The notes below the pieces were generated by a model, which was not told the DNA's origin, did not search any database, and saw nothing but the letters and a program-made list of their open reading frames with translations. A program made the position numbers and the translations under genes. Of a stretch of DNA of 64,000 nt, positions 1-8,364 are shown in pieces. The stretch comes from JAHRVQ01 sp029941905. Its GTDB lineage: Bacteria > Pseudomonadota > Gammaproteobacteria > Pseudomonadales > Azotimanducaceae. How positions within the stretch are numbered: position 1 is the first letter of the stretch; each line of letters opens with the position of its first letter. Location of the stretch: assembly GCA_029941905.1 (NCBI GenBank), contig JAPYTQ010000002.1, positions 167,853-231,852 of the forward strand, read 5' to 3'.

Positions 1-2870
1 CGCAGATGCTGGTCAATCGAATCGATGTTAAAGTCCGAAGCTTCAACCCGAACACCCTTCACTCGAAACAATCGTTCTGCCAGTACCACCGACAGGTCTC
101 TGCCGTCGTAGCTAATCAGTGCGGCTGCGTTCTGGGCATATTCCGGCGCCGGTACGAAATTTTTACGAATAGACTTCGGCAGGGACTTGATGAGTGCCAG
201 ACACTTTTCTTCCAGCATGCCGGGTATAATCCACTCAAGTTGAGCCCGGTCGACCTGGCGCAAAATCGCCAGGGGAATGTTAACGCTGACACCATCATGT
301 TCGTGTTGCGGGTCAAAGTGATAGTCCAGTTTCAACCGGGTATCCGCTACCTGCAGTTCGGCTGGATACAAGGTGTCGGACAGTTTGGGTTGTTGCTTCA
401 TCAAGCTGTCTTTCTGCAGGAACAACAACTTCGGCCGTTTGATTTCAACTTGCTTTCGCCAGGCATCCAGATCAAAGGCACTGACTATATTCTCTGGCAG
501 CAAGCCATCATAAAATCGATAGACAGTATAGGAATCGACCAGAATATCCCGCCGTCGTGATTTGGATTCCAATTGCTCGATTTCGGAGACCAACTGACAG
601 TTGTGCCGGTAAAAACCCGCCTTTGAATCGAGCTGCTGTTCTACCAGACCGCTCTGGATAAACAGTTGCCTGGCTCTGACCGGGTCAATGCCTCCAAAAT
701 CAACAATCCGTTTTTTTACGATAACAATGCCATACAGCATGACCTCCTCAAAGGCCAGTACCTGGCCCCTGTCCGAGGAGAAATGCGGTTCGGTGTAGTT
801 CCGCTTCACCAGGTGCTGTGCCAGTGGTTCAATCCACGCGCTATCAATCTGGGCCACCATGCGGCCAAACAGGCGCGTGGTTTCTACCAGTTCAGCAGAG
901 ACTATCCAGCGAGGTTTGCGTCTAAACTGCGATGAGCCGGGAAATATATAGAAGCGACGGTTACGTGCCCCAAGGTACTCATTCTCACTGGCTTTTTCAC
1001 CGATATTGCCAAGCAGGCCTGACAAAAGGGCGGCATGTATGCTGGTGTAATCTGATGCCTGGTTACTCTTTTTAATCTTCATTTCCCGGCACATCAGAGA
1101 AAGCTGGCGATGGTTCTCTCTCCATTCAAGCAAACGGATGTAAGACAAATAATTCCGGCGGCAGAATTTCCTGAACTGGCTGTTGGTCATCTCCTGGCGA
1201 TTTGATTCAAAAAAGGACCACAGTGTCACCAACGCCATAAAGTCCGATTGTTCGTCCCAGTGGTGCCGGTGCTTCTCGTCGGCCGCCTGCTGTTTATCAT
1301 GGGGTCGCTCCCGCGGATCCTGGATTGCCAGCGCACTGACAATGGTCAGGACTTCGCTCAGGCAGCCTTTTTTACCCGCTTCAAGCAGCATACGTGCCAG
1401 GCGTAAGTCAATTGGCAAGCGGCTCATCTCCTTGCCAAGCCGGGTTATATGCTTGTGGTTGTCCACCGCCTGAAGTTCGAACAGTAAATGGTAACCGTCG
1501 TTTATCTGTCGCTGTTCGGGTTTTTCCACAAATGGAAATTGACTAATGTCTCCCAGTTTCAGGGCAAGCATTTGCAAAATGACAGACCCAAGGTTCGTTC
1601 TGAGTATTTCCGGGGAGGTAAATTCAACACGGCTGTCAAAGTCCTCTTCTGAATACAGGCGAAAGCAAACGCCTTCACTCACCCTGCCGCATCGGCCCTT
1701 GCGCTGATCCGCGCTGGCCCTCGAAATGGGTTCGATCGGCAATCGCTGGACTTTCGACCTGACGCTATAACGTGAAATTCGCGCCAAGCCCAGGTCAATC
1801 ACATAGCGGATTCCCGGCACCGTAAGAGAGGTTTCAGCAACATTGGTCGCCAGCACCACTCGCCGACCCGTGTGTTTTTGAAATACCCTGTTCTGTTCGG
1901 CAACACTTAATCTCGAGTAGAGCGGCAAAACCTCAAACTGAGGCAGGTCGGATTTTCGAATCAGGTGTGCAAGATCACGTATTTCGCGCTCACCAGACAG
2001 GAAAATCAGGACATCGCCGGGGACCTGACGGGATTTTTCGAGAATCGAAATCTCATGCAGGGTATCAAGCACGGCTTGATAAACAAGTTCATCAACATCT
2101 GAAGATTTCGAATCGGACTCCGGCGGTCGATAATGCACTTCTACGGGAAATGTTCGGCCAGATACTTCGATAACCGGGGCACCTGAAAAGTGCCTGGAAA
2201 ATCGCCGCACATCAATCGTGGCAGAAGTGATAATCACTTTCAGGTCTGGACGTTTTGGCAGGATCCTCTTGATATAACCCAGAAGAAAATCAATGTTCAA
2301 ACTGCGTTCATGGGCCTCGTCGATAATCAGGGTATCGTATTGCTCAAGAAACCGGTCGTGTTGGGTCTCTGCCAGCAAAATCCCATCGGTCATGACCTTG
2401 ATATGGGTCTCACTGGAGGTACGGTCGGTAAAACGGACCTGGTAACCGACACTCTCACCAAAGCTCACGCCGAGCTCTTCTGCTATCCGGTGGGCGACGG
2501 TTCGGGCTGCTATTCTGCGCGGCTGGGTATGCCCAATCACACCATAAATGCCTCGTCCAAGGGTCAGGCAGACTTTGGGCAGCTGGGTGGTTTTACCAGA
2601 GCCGGTTTCACCCGCAACGATAATCACCTGATTGTTGGAGAGGATTCGTTGAATATCCTCGAGCCGCTTAACCACGGGCAATTGTTCAGGGAACCGGGGT
2701 TCAGGCAGGGTACTGGCTCGTTTCTCGGCTAGCGAGACCGACTTTTCGATCTGTGCTTTCAGGTTGGAACGGTGCTGTTTCTTGAACAGCAGCTTTCGGA
2801 ACCGGTGTCGATCCCGAATCATGCATTGATCCAGCGCCTTTGTTAATTCACCATGGAGCGTGCTACTCAT
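1..2870 (-). CDS. hrpA: ATP-dependent RNA helicase HrpA (3' end beyond window)
   Basis: DEAH-box RNA helicase; in E. coli HrpA acts on mRNA and on stalled ribosomes. The frame is open from an ATG at 2870 to the window edge, giving about 956 codons of a protein usually near 1300, so the C-terminus lies outside. Walker A GETGSGKT is at residues 87-94 and the DEAH box at residue 184 (bases 2310-2321), inside an IIDEAHERS context. The N-terminal basic stretch before the helicase core is typical of HrpA rather than HrpB. The ATG is preceded by a near-duplicate of its own first bases (GAGTAGCAC repeated) and by no clear ribosome binding site. The VWA gene upstream reads in the same direction, 39 bases away. 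Confidence 0.93.
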   Translation of the reverse strand, partial: MSSTLHGELTKALDQCMIRDRHRFRKLLFKKQHRSNLKAQIEKSVSLAEKRASTLPEPRFPEQLPVVKRLEDIQRILSNNQVIIVAGETGSGKTTQLPKVCLTLGRGIYGVIGHTQPRRIAARTVAHRIAEELGVSFGESVGYQVRFTDRTSSETHIKVMTDGILLAETQHDRFLEQYDTLIIDEAHERSLNIDFLLGYIKRILPKRPDLKVIITSATIDVRRFSRHFSGAPVIEVSGRTFPVEVHYRPPESDSKSSDVDELVYQAVLDTLHEISILEKSRQVPGDVLIFLSGEREIRDLAHLIRKSDLPQFEVLPLYSRLSVAEQNRVFQKHTGRRVVLATNVAETSLTVPGIRYVIDLGLARISRYSVRSKVQRLPIEPISRASADQRKGRCGRVSEGVCFRLYSEEDFDSRVEFTSPEILRTNLGSVILQMLALKLGDISQFPFVEKPEQRQINDGYHLLFELQAVDNHKHITRLGKEMSRLPIDLRLARMLLEAGKKGCLSEVLTIVSALAIQDPRERPHDKQQAADEKHRHHWDEQSDFMALVTLWSFFESNRQEMTNSQFRKFCRRNYLSYIRLLEWRENHRQLSLMCREMKIKKSNQASDYTSIHAALLSGLLGNIGEKASENEYLGARNRRFYIFPGSSQFRRKPRWIVSAELVETTRLFGRMVAQIDSAWIEPLAQHLVKRNYTEPHFSSDRGQVLAFEEVMLYGIVIVKKRIVDFGGIDPVRARQLFIQSGLVEQQLDSKAGFYRHNCQLVSEIEQLESKSRRRDILVDSYTVYRFYDGLLPENIVSAFDLDAWRKQVEIKRPKLLFLQKDSLMKQQPKLSDTLYPAELQVADTRLKLDYHFDPQHEHDGVSVNIPLAILRQVDRAQLEWIIPGMLEEKCLALIKSLPKSIRKNFVPAPEYAQNAAALISYDGRDLSVVLAERLFRVKGVRVEASDFNIDSIDQHL

Positions 2871-2909
2871 CGAGTGTGCTACTCACGGGGATAACCAGTT
2901 TTCTCCTGA

Positions 2910-4061
2910 CTATTTCGTCAGGTAGTTCATTCCTTCCTCAATGCCGCGGATGGTTAACGGGTACATCTGGTCGTCCATTAACTTTTTGGTCAGCGCAACA
3001 GAGTTGGAATATTCCCAGGTGTCAAGCGGCGTCGGGTTAATCCAGATTACCTTGTCAAAAGTATCCTGAACTCGCTGGGCCCAGATAGCACCGGCTTCTT
3101 CATTCCAGTGTTCAACACTGCCACCGGCATGGGTAATCTCGTAAGGCGCCATCGTCGCGTCACCGACGAATATCACTTTATAGTCGTGAGTGTACTTGTG
3201 CAGAATGTCGTAGGTTTCAATGCGTTCATTCATGCGACGCTTGTGCTCTTTCCAGAGACCATCATAGATAAAATTATGGAAATAGTAGGTTTCGAGGTGT
3301 TTAAACTCTGACCTGGCAGCAGAGAACAGTTCTTCACACACCTTGACGTGTGCGTCCATGGAGCCGCCATTGTCCAGCAGCAACAAGACCTTGACGGTAT
3401 TGCGGCGTTCCGGACGCATAATAATATCGAGCAAACCACCATTTTTTGCGGTCTTGTCGATGGTGTTATTGATATCAAATTCGTCATCGGCACCAGTACG
3501 CGCGAGTTTCCTCAGGCGACGAAGGGAAATTTTCATTCCCCGGGTGCCTAATTCGACGTTGTCATCGTAGGCTTTATAGTCGCGCTTGTCCCAGGTACGC
3601 TTGCCACGCTTTTTCTTACCCTTGCGTTCCTTACCATCTTTGCCACGACCATTTTCGCCTTTTCCTTCCTTATCTTTCTCTTTGCCTTCTCCCTTGGCAG
3701 CTTCTTCGACCTGGCGCTTGAACTCCTCGATGAGTTTCTCTAGCCCACCGAGAGACTTTATTTTCTCAAGCTCTTCCGGGGTCAGGGACTTCTCAAATTC
3801 ACGACGCAGAAACTCATCGGGAATCATTGAGGCTATCATCGATGCGAGATCTTCAAGGCCCTTAAAGTAGGTGCCAAAGGCGCGATCAAATTTGTCGTAA
3901 TGACGTTCGTCCTTTACCAGGGCCATACGGCTCAGGTAGTAGAACTCATCGATATCCGCATACACCAGTTTCGCACTGAGAATTTCCAGCAGATGCAAAA
4001 GCTCGGTAATCGAAACCGGGATCCTGGCGTTTTTTAAAGCAAGGAAAAAATTGATTAGCAT
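2910..4061 (-). CDS. VWA domain protein, CoxE-like
   Basis: A 383-residue protein with an N-terminal helical part, a very Lys/Glu/Gly-rich linker at about residues 123-157, and a C-terminal von Willebrand A domain. The metal-site motif is DNGGSM at residues 230-235, a D-x-G-x-S form instead of the usual D-x-S-x-S; a second acidic strand reads VIFVGDATMAP. VWA proteins of this type work as partners of MoxR AAA ATPases. The MoxR gene lies four bases upstream, so the two are almost certainly co-transcribed. The arrangement recalls the PA2707-type MoxR/VWA pair of pseudomonads, whose substrate is unknown. Family is clear, target is not. Confidence 0.85.
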   Translation of the reverse strand: MLINFFLALKNARIPVSITELLHLLEILSAKLVYADIDEFYYLSRMALVKDERHYDKFDRAFGTYFKGLEDLASMIASMIPDEFLRREFEKSLTPEELEKIKSLGGLEKLIEEFKRQVEEAAKGEGKEKDKEGKGENGRGKDGKERKGKKKRGKRTWDKRDYKAYDDNVELGTRGMKISLRRLRKLARTGADDEFDINNTIDKTAKNGGLLDIIMRPERRNTVKVLLLLDNGGSMDAHVKVCEELFSAARSEFKHLETYYFHNFIYDGLWKEHKRRMNERIETYDILHKYTHDYKVIFVGDATMAPYEITHAGGSVEHWNEEAGAIWAQRVQDTFDKVIWINPTPLDTWEYSNSVALTKKLMDDQMYPLTIRGIEEGMNYLTK

Positions 4062-4065
4062 CTAT

Positions 4066-4941
4066 CTATCCCCTCTGGGGGCCACCTCCCCCGCTACTTT
4101 GCCGTCTGTTCATAAACGCCAGGCGTTCCAGCAATTGAACATCCTGCTCGTTTTTAACCAGTGCGCCGTACAGTGGCGGAATGGCCTTCGATGTGTCTCT
4201 ATTCTTGAGAATTTCTTCCGGAATATCATCTGCCATCAACAACTTCAGCCAGTCTATCAATTCCGAAGTTGACGGTTTCTTCTTCAGGCCCGGGACCTTG
4301 CGCACGTCGAAGAATATCTCCATGGCCTCTTTCACCAGATCCTGCTTGATATTCGGGTAGTGAACATCAACGATTTCCTGCATCGTGTCGCGATCAGGGA
4401 ACTGGATATAGTGGAAGAAACAACGTCGCAGGAAGGCATCGGGCAGTTCTTTTTCATTGTTACTGGTGATGACAATTACTGGCCGGTTTTTTGCCACAAC
4501 AGTTTCGCCAGTTTCGTAAACATCAAATCTCATCTTATCCAGTTCCAGCAACAGGTCATTGGGAAACTCAATATCCGCCTTGTCGATCTCATCAATCAGC
4601 AGGACGACCTTCTTGTCGGCTGCAAAAGCTTCCCAGAGCTTGCCCTTTTCAATGTAGTTGTTGATGTCATGGACCCGCTCATCTCCCAATTGGGAGTCTC
4701 TCAGTCGGGAAACAGCGTCGTATTCATAAAGACCTTGCTGTGCCTTCGTGGTTGATTTGATATGCCACGAAATCAGCTCCATCTCCAATGAACCCGCAAT
4801 TTCTTCAGCCAGCATGGTTTTACCCGTACCTGGTTCACCTTTGATCAACAAGGGTCGTTCGAGGGTAACAGCGGCGTTAACCGCCATCTGCAGTTCTTCT
4901 GTTGCGATATACGTCGTCGTACTGGAAAATTTCATAGCCAT
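4066..4941 (-). CDS. MoxR-family AAA+ ATPase
   Basis: A 291-residue AAA+ ATPase. Walker A GEPGTGKT is at residues 35-42, Walker B reads LLIDEIDKAD, sensor 1 reads VIVITSNNEKELPDAFLRRC. MoxR ATPases are chaperone-like and help maturation or metal insertion of target complexes, usually together with a VWA protein. The next gene downstream encodes such a protein, so they form a two-gene unit. Two ATGs lie two codons apart (4941 and 4935); I keep the first. The 210 bases upstream carry a possible small ORF but no promoter I can name. Confidence 0.88.
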   Translation of the reverse strand: MAMKFSSTTTYIATEELQMAVNAAVTLERPLLIKGEPGTGKTMLAEEIAGSLEMELISWHIKSTTKAQQGLYEYDAVSRLRDSQLGDERVHDINNYIEKGKLWEAFAADKKVVLLIDEIDKADIEFPNDLLLELDKMRFDVYETGETVVAKNRPVIVITSNNEKELPDAFLRRCFFHYIQFPDRDTMQEIVDVHYPNIKQDLVKEAMEIFFDVRKVPGLKKKPSTSELIDWLKLLMADDIPEEILKNRDTSKAIPPLYGALVKNEQDVQLLERLAFMNRRQSSGGGGPQRG

Positions 4942-5008
4942 TTAAGAAAACCAAAGAAATAGAAGCGAAGGAATATAACTTCCGGTACTTTAATTTGCCA
5001 GCGCTTAC

Positions 5009-5170
5009 TTAGCAAGGGCATAAAAAAACACACCTATAGGCATCATAGGGCAGTTTGCTGGCACATTCAGGGCGTTTATGGTGCCAGGGCAAACCGCAGT
5101 TGGAGCATTTGTTTCGCTGTTTTCGGCAGCCTGGCAGGGTCTCGAAGAACCCTAACTGGTCTCTTTCGCC
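5009..5170 (-). CDS. Possible small zinc-ribbon protein, no standard start codon
   Basis: An open frame of about 53 codons between an in-frame TGA (5171-5173) and a TAA (5009-5011). It is rich in cysteine and histidine: KCSNCGLPWHHKRPEC is followed by YRCVFLCPC, a C-x2-C ... C ... C-x3-C pattern typical of short zinc ribbons. The residues look selected, not random, but the frame has no ATG, GTG or TTG start before the first cysteine. It overlaps the end of the 117-residue membrane protein gene and could be its downstream companion, a gene with a rare start codon, or a 5'-degraded relic. Confidence 0.35.
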   Translation of the reverse strand, partial: GERDQLGFFETLPGCRKQRNKCSNCGLPWHHKRPECASKLPYDAYRCVFLCPC

Positions 5171-5505
5171 TCAGGTTCCTTCCAGACGAATTGCCGGACC
5201 GTCAGTACTATCAACATCAGAAACGAGCTGAACAATAGCGCCACCCCGCCATTCATACCACTCCTGGCTCCCTCAAGGAGCAGATCCATCAGCAGCACCA
5301 CAATGGCGGGTGCATAAAATTCCGGGGAATCCCCGGCATACCACGGCGTAAAAATAATAACTACTGCCAACCCTCTGAGCAGATCACGCCAGCCGCGATT
5401 CTTTATCCAGGAGGTCAGTTTCCACCAGAATAAGCAACATCCCAAGCCCGCCAGGAAATAGACCAACCAGGCGACCGCGTATTCGTTGTTTTCAATCCAG
5501 CTCAT
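5152..5505 (-). CDS. Small membrane protein of unknown function
   Basis: A 117-residue protein with three or four hydrophobic segments (about residues 11-28, 43-55, 63-77 and 88-106) and a charged C-terminus ending KEPEAKETS. I do not recognise the family. It lies downstream of the ycgL-ycgN pair on the same strand, 42 bases from ycgN, and may be the last member of that operon. Length and hydrophobicity support a genuine inner-membrane protein. Confidence 0.65.
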   Translation of the reverse strand: MSWIENNEYAVAWLVYFLAGLGCCLFWWKLTSWIKNRGWRDLLRGLAVVIIFTPWYAGDSPEFYAPAIVVLLMDLLLEGARSGMNGGVALLFSSFLMLIVLTVRQFVWKEPEAKETS

Positions 5506-5547
5506 AAGTTCATTTTGTCCGCTCTCAATTCCAAAACGAGTTGGAAA

Positions 5548-5991
5548 CTACTGATGAACCCAGTGAATAATGTGTTCGTCATAACCATCAGGATGAACGT
5601 AGCGTTCGTTTATAACCTTCCCTGTGACGGTGATCCCGGCTTCAGCCACGGTGTTTCGATCCCCTGAAATCAAAGGATGCCACCAGGGCAACTCCTTTGA
5701 TTCCGCCAGTAATCGATACGCACAGGTATCCGGCAGCCAATGAAATTTGTCGACCTTGTCAATTGATAAATGGACACAGTTGGGCACATTAACATTTCGA
5801 TTCTCATAGTCGCTACAGCGACAGGATTCCGGCTCCAGATAGCGGCAAACTACAGAGGTATAAAACACGTCGGATGTGTCTTCATCTTCGAGCTTATGTA
5901 AACAGCAACGAGCACATCCATCGCACAGACTTTCCCATTCCTGCGGGTTCATCTCTGCCAATGTCTTTTCTTTCCAGAATACATTTGCCAT
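5548..5991 (-). CDS. ycgN: YcgN family cysteine-cluster protein
   Basis: A 147-residue soluble protein of the YcgN/YkgJ zinc- or iron-cluster type. Conserved cysteines are visible in LCDGCARCCLHKLED and in VVCRYLEPESCRCSDYENR, followed by WLPDTCAYRLL and the late HPLISGDRN stretch that is typical of YcgN. The molecular function is unknown. Its ATG overlaps the ycgL stop by one base (TAATG), so the two are translationally coupled, as in other gammaproteobacteria where rnd, ycgL and ycgN stay together. Confidence 0.9.
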   Translation of the reverse strand: MANVFWKEKTLAEMNPQEWESLCDGCARCCLHKLEDEDTSDVFYTSVVCRYLEPESCRCSDYENRNVNVPNCVHLSIDKVDKFHWLPDTCAYRLLAESKELPWWHPLISGDRNTVAEAGITVTGKVINERYVHPDGYDEHIIHWVHQ

Positions 5992-6257
5992 TAATCTTCT
6001 TGCTTGCCTAGCTGGCCCAGGGTGGTAGGTGGCATTTGCAAATGATAGCCTTTTTCCTGCAGGTTCTTTGCAACTTCACGAGTATCTTCTTTTGCCAGTT
6101 TCCGATTCTCGTTCAAATTAAAACTTAACGCCAGCACCGGCTCACCAAAATTCTCAAGCAACTCTGCTGGCACTCGCTTCAAACCTTCATGCCGTGCGAC
6201 GTAGATATAAACCTCGGGTTTTTGCACGCTTTTGTAGACGTCACAAATCGTTAACAT
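5991..6257 (-). CDS. ycgL: YcgL domain protein
   Basis: An 88-residue protein matching the small YcgL family of gammaproteobacteria (C-x-VY+S ... YVYV, a VP-EL--FG-P motif, and a C-terminal GYHLQMPP). The function is not established. I place the start at the ATG at 6257, preceded by GGAGG at five to six bases; a longer reading frame starting at 6299 has no such site and adds residues not found in the family. The gene overlaps the end of rnd by 17 bases and touches ycgN by one, so the three form one operon. Confidence 0.9.
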   Translation of the reverse strand: MLTICDVYKSVQKPEVYIYVARHEGLKRVPAELLENFGEPVLALSFNLNENRKLAKEDTREVAKNLQEKGYHLQMPPTTLGQLGKQED

Positions 6258-7428
6258 GAGTCCCTCCGGTGTTTTTGACCAGCTGTTGGAGCAGTTCATG
6301 CCCGATCACCGATTCACGCCAGCCGTCGAATGCTGCAGGCAAGCTGTACTGGCCTTGCTCGTCAACGGAACGCAGCAACTGCTCAAGATGACGACGCTTT
6401 GCGAGCATTTCCGGCGCCACATTAATATCCTTCGCCTTTTGGTCAACAATTTTCTTTAGCGACTTTAACGACTTGTTGTTGACTGCCGTCTTCGGTTTCA
6501 AAATAGCCGGTGGCAATTCGTGCTCAGCGACATTCACAACGGCATCGACCATTGATTGCAAGTCGTCGCCGTACTTGCGCATCTGTCGAGGAGACAGGTT
6601 GGCAAATTCCTGGAAATCAGGTTTATGCAACGATAACTGGGCTATCAAAAACAGGGACTTTTCATCGACAACCCGGTTCCGGGGAATATCCAGTTCTCTG
6701 GCCTTGATCTCACGCCAGCCACAAAGGGATTGCAGCAAACCCAGTTGCCGGCGAGTCAGCCGTGACGTGTTCTTCACCCGCTGGTAGTACGCCTGGGGGT
6801 CGATTTGAGTCGCTATTGTGGTCGGCAGGTCCTGACACTCCTGTTCAACCCAACTGCTGCGCCCGCGCTCCTGCAGGTGTAGATGCTGTTTTTCATAAAC
6901 TTGCAGCAAATAGATTACGTCTAACGCGGCATATTCCAGCTGTGCGGTTGTCAGCGGTCGTCTGAGCCAGTCCGACCGGGTTTCTTCTTTCGGCACATGA
7001 AAGCCAAGGTAGTGTTCTACCAGATTCTGATAGCTGACAGAAAAGCCGACACCGAGCATGGCTGCAGCAATTTGAGTGTCAAACAAGGGTGCCGGAGCGA
7101 CACCAAGGCAGTGTTTAAAGACCTCAAGATCCTCGGAGCATGCGTGGAATATTTTCGTGACCGAGCTGTCTTCGATCAGGTTTGTGAGGCCCGAGATATC
7201 CTCAATCTGAACCGGGTCGATGAGATAACACGCGTCTCCGTCATAGAGCTGGATCAATCCAACAATGGGAAAGTAAGTATTGAATCGGGCAAATTCGGTA
7301 TCTATGGCGACGACGTTCTTTTCCCGACACAGGCCAACAACCTCGCATAATCGCGAAGGCGAGACGACGATTTCAAACTCGGGCTGGTAGATAATGGTTT
7401 CCATAAGATCAGATAATTTTTCGCCCAT
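6241..7428 (-). CDS. rnd: Ribonuclease D
   Basis: A 3'-5' exoribonuclease of the DEDDy class that trims tRNA precursors and other structured RNAs. ExoI shows as AIDTEFARFNTYFP, ExoII as KIFHACSEDLEVF, ExoIII as YAALDVIYLL with its tyrosine. An HRDC domain follows at about residues 215-290 (LGLLQSLCGWRE ... RNRVVDEKSL). At 395 residues it is slightly longer than the E. coli enzyme. The start may be at 7428, overlapping the recR end, or at the ATG at 7404; neither has a good ribosome binding site. It is transcribed together with recR upstream and ycgL downstream. Confidence 0.93.
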   Translation of the reverse strand: MGEKLSDLMETIIYQPEFEIVVSPSRLCEVVGLCREKNVVAIDTEFARFNTYFPIVGLIQLYDGDACYLIDPVQIEDISGLTNLIEDSSVTKIFHACSEDLEVFKHCLGVAPAPLFDTQIAAAMLGVGFSVSYQNLVEHYLGFHVPKEETRSDWLRRPLTTAQLEYAALDVIYLLQVYEKQHLHLQERGRSSWVEQECQDLPTTIATQIDPQAYYQRVKNTSRLTRRQLGLLQSLCGWREIKARELDIPRNRVVDEKSLFLIAQLSLHKPDFQEFANLSPRQMRKYGDDLQSMVDAVVNVAEHELPPAILKPKTAVNNKSLKSLKKIVDQKAKDINVAPEMLAKRRHLEQLLRSVDEQGQYSLPAAFDGWRESVIGHELLQQLVKNTGGTHVNDL

Positions 7429-8002
7429 TAAGCGCGTGGGTCAGCGTTCCCCCGTCAACGTATTCCAACTCACTACCCAAAGGGATGCCCTGCGCAATAC
7501 GAGATACACGGATATTTTTTAGTTTTACCAGTTCAGAAATATAATGGGAAGTTGCCTCACCCTCGACCGAAGAACTTAACGCCAGTATCACTTCTTCAAC
7601 CTCCTCATTACACCGTGCCATCAGTTCGTCCATACCAATTTCCTTCGGGCCAATGCCATCGATGGGTGACAAGGTCCCCATCAACACAAAGTACCTGCCT
7701 TGATAGTGACCGGTCTGCTCAATGGCGATGACGTCCCCTGGATTCTCCACGATACACAGGGTGGATACATCACGCGTCGTCGAGGTACAGATGTGGCAAA
7801 CGTCATGCTCGGTAAAATTACGACACTTTTGACAATGCCTGATCTTTTCCATTGCCGAATTAAGATTGGCCGCCAGGTTCCGAGCGCCATCACGGTCTCG
7901 TTCAAGCAAATGCATAACCATGCGCTGCGCGGTCTTTGGTCCGACACCAGGCAGGCAACGAAGTGCTTCCACGAGCTGATCAATGGTCGAGAGACTATTC
8001 AT
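7409..8002 (-). CDS. recR: Recombination protein RecR
   Basis: A 197-residue RecFOR-pathway protein that helps load RecA at single-strand gaps. The parts appear in order: helix-hairpin-helix (CLPGVGPKTAQRM), a four-cysteine zinc finger (CQKCRNF ... CHIC), a TOPRIM domain (CIVENPGDVIAIE, followed by the ALSSSVEGEATS segment) and a conserved C-terminal ELEYVDGGTL. Full length for the family. It sits 28 bases downstream of ybaB and overlaps rnd by 20 bases, the classical dnaX-ybaB-recR order. Confidence 0.96.
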   Translation of the reverse strand: MNSLSTIDQLVEALRCLPGVGPKTAQRMVMHLLERDRDGARNLAANLNSAMEKIRHCQKCRNFTEHDVCHICTSTTRDVSTLCIVENPGDVIAIEQTGHYQGRYFVLMGTLSPIDGIGPKEIGMDELMARCNEEVEEVILALSSSVEGEATSHYISELVKLKNIRVSRIAQGIPLGSELEYVDGGTLTHALNGRKII

Positions 8003-8030
8003 ATCTGGGCGCTGTTTATTAACACTGTTA

Positions 8031-8363
8031 CTATGATAATGGGAACTTAAATCCGGGTGGCATGGGGATACCGGCCGTTAAACTCGACATTTTGTCTTTC
8101 TGATTTTTCTCGACTCGTCGTACCGCATCATTGACCGCCGCCCCAATAAGGTCCTCCAAAATTTCTTTGTTCTCTGTCAGCAAACTATCATCTATTTCAA
8201 CCTGCTTGACATCATACCGACCCGTCATTGTGATTTTAACCAGACCTGCGCCGGACTCTCCGTGGACTTCAGCATTGGCCAGTTCGTCCTGCATCGACTT
8301 TACCTTGTCCTGCATCTCTTGGGCTTGTTTCATCAAGTCACCCAGACCACCTTTCATCGCCAT
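8031..8363 (-). CDS. ybaB: YbaB/EbfC nucleoid-associated protein
   Basis: A 110-residue small DNA-binding protein that forms tweezer-like dimers and binds the nucleoid. The family hallmarks are present: KGGLGDLMKQAQEMQ at the N-terminus, GESGAGLVKITMTGRYDV in the middle, and PPGFKFPL at the C-terminus. The ATG at 8363 follows GGAG at six bases and directly succeeds the dnaX stop (TAATATG), so I choose it over a longer frame opening at 8453 inside dnaX. It lies between dnaX and recR, as in most proteobacteria. Confidence 0.95.
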   Translation of the reverse strand: MAMKGGLGDLMKQAQEMQDKVKSMQDELANAEVHGESGAGLVKITMTGRYDVKQVEIDDSLLTENKEILEDLIGAAVNDAVRRVEKNQKDKMSSLTAGIPMPPGFKFPLS

Positions 8364-8364
8364 A

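Noticed and set aside
3586..3870. Plus-strand 94-codon frame
   Set aside because: It is antisense to the Lys/Glu-rich linker of the VWA gene and has biased composition (Ser/Pro/Leu), as expected for a shadow frame.
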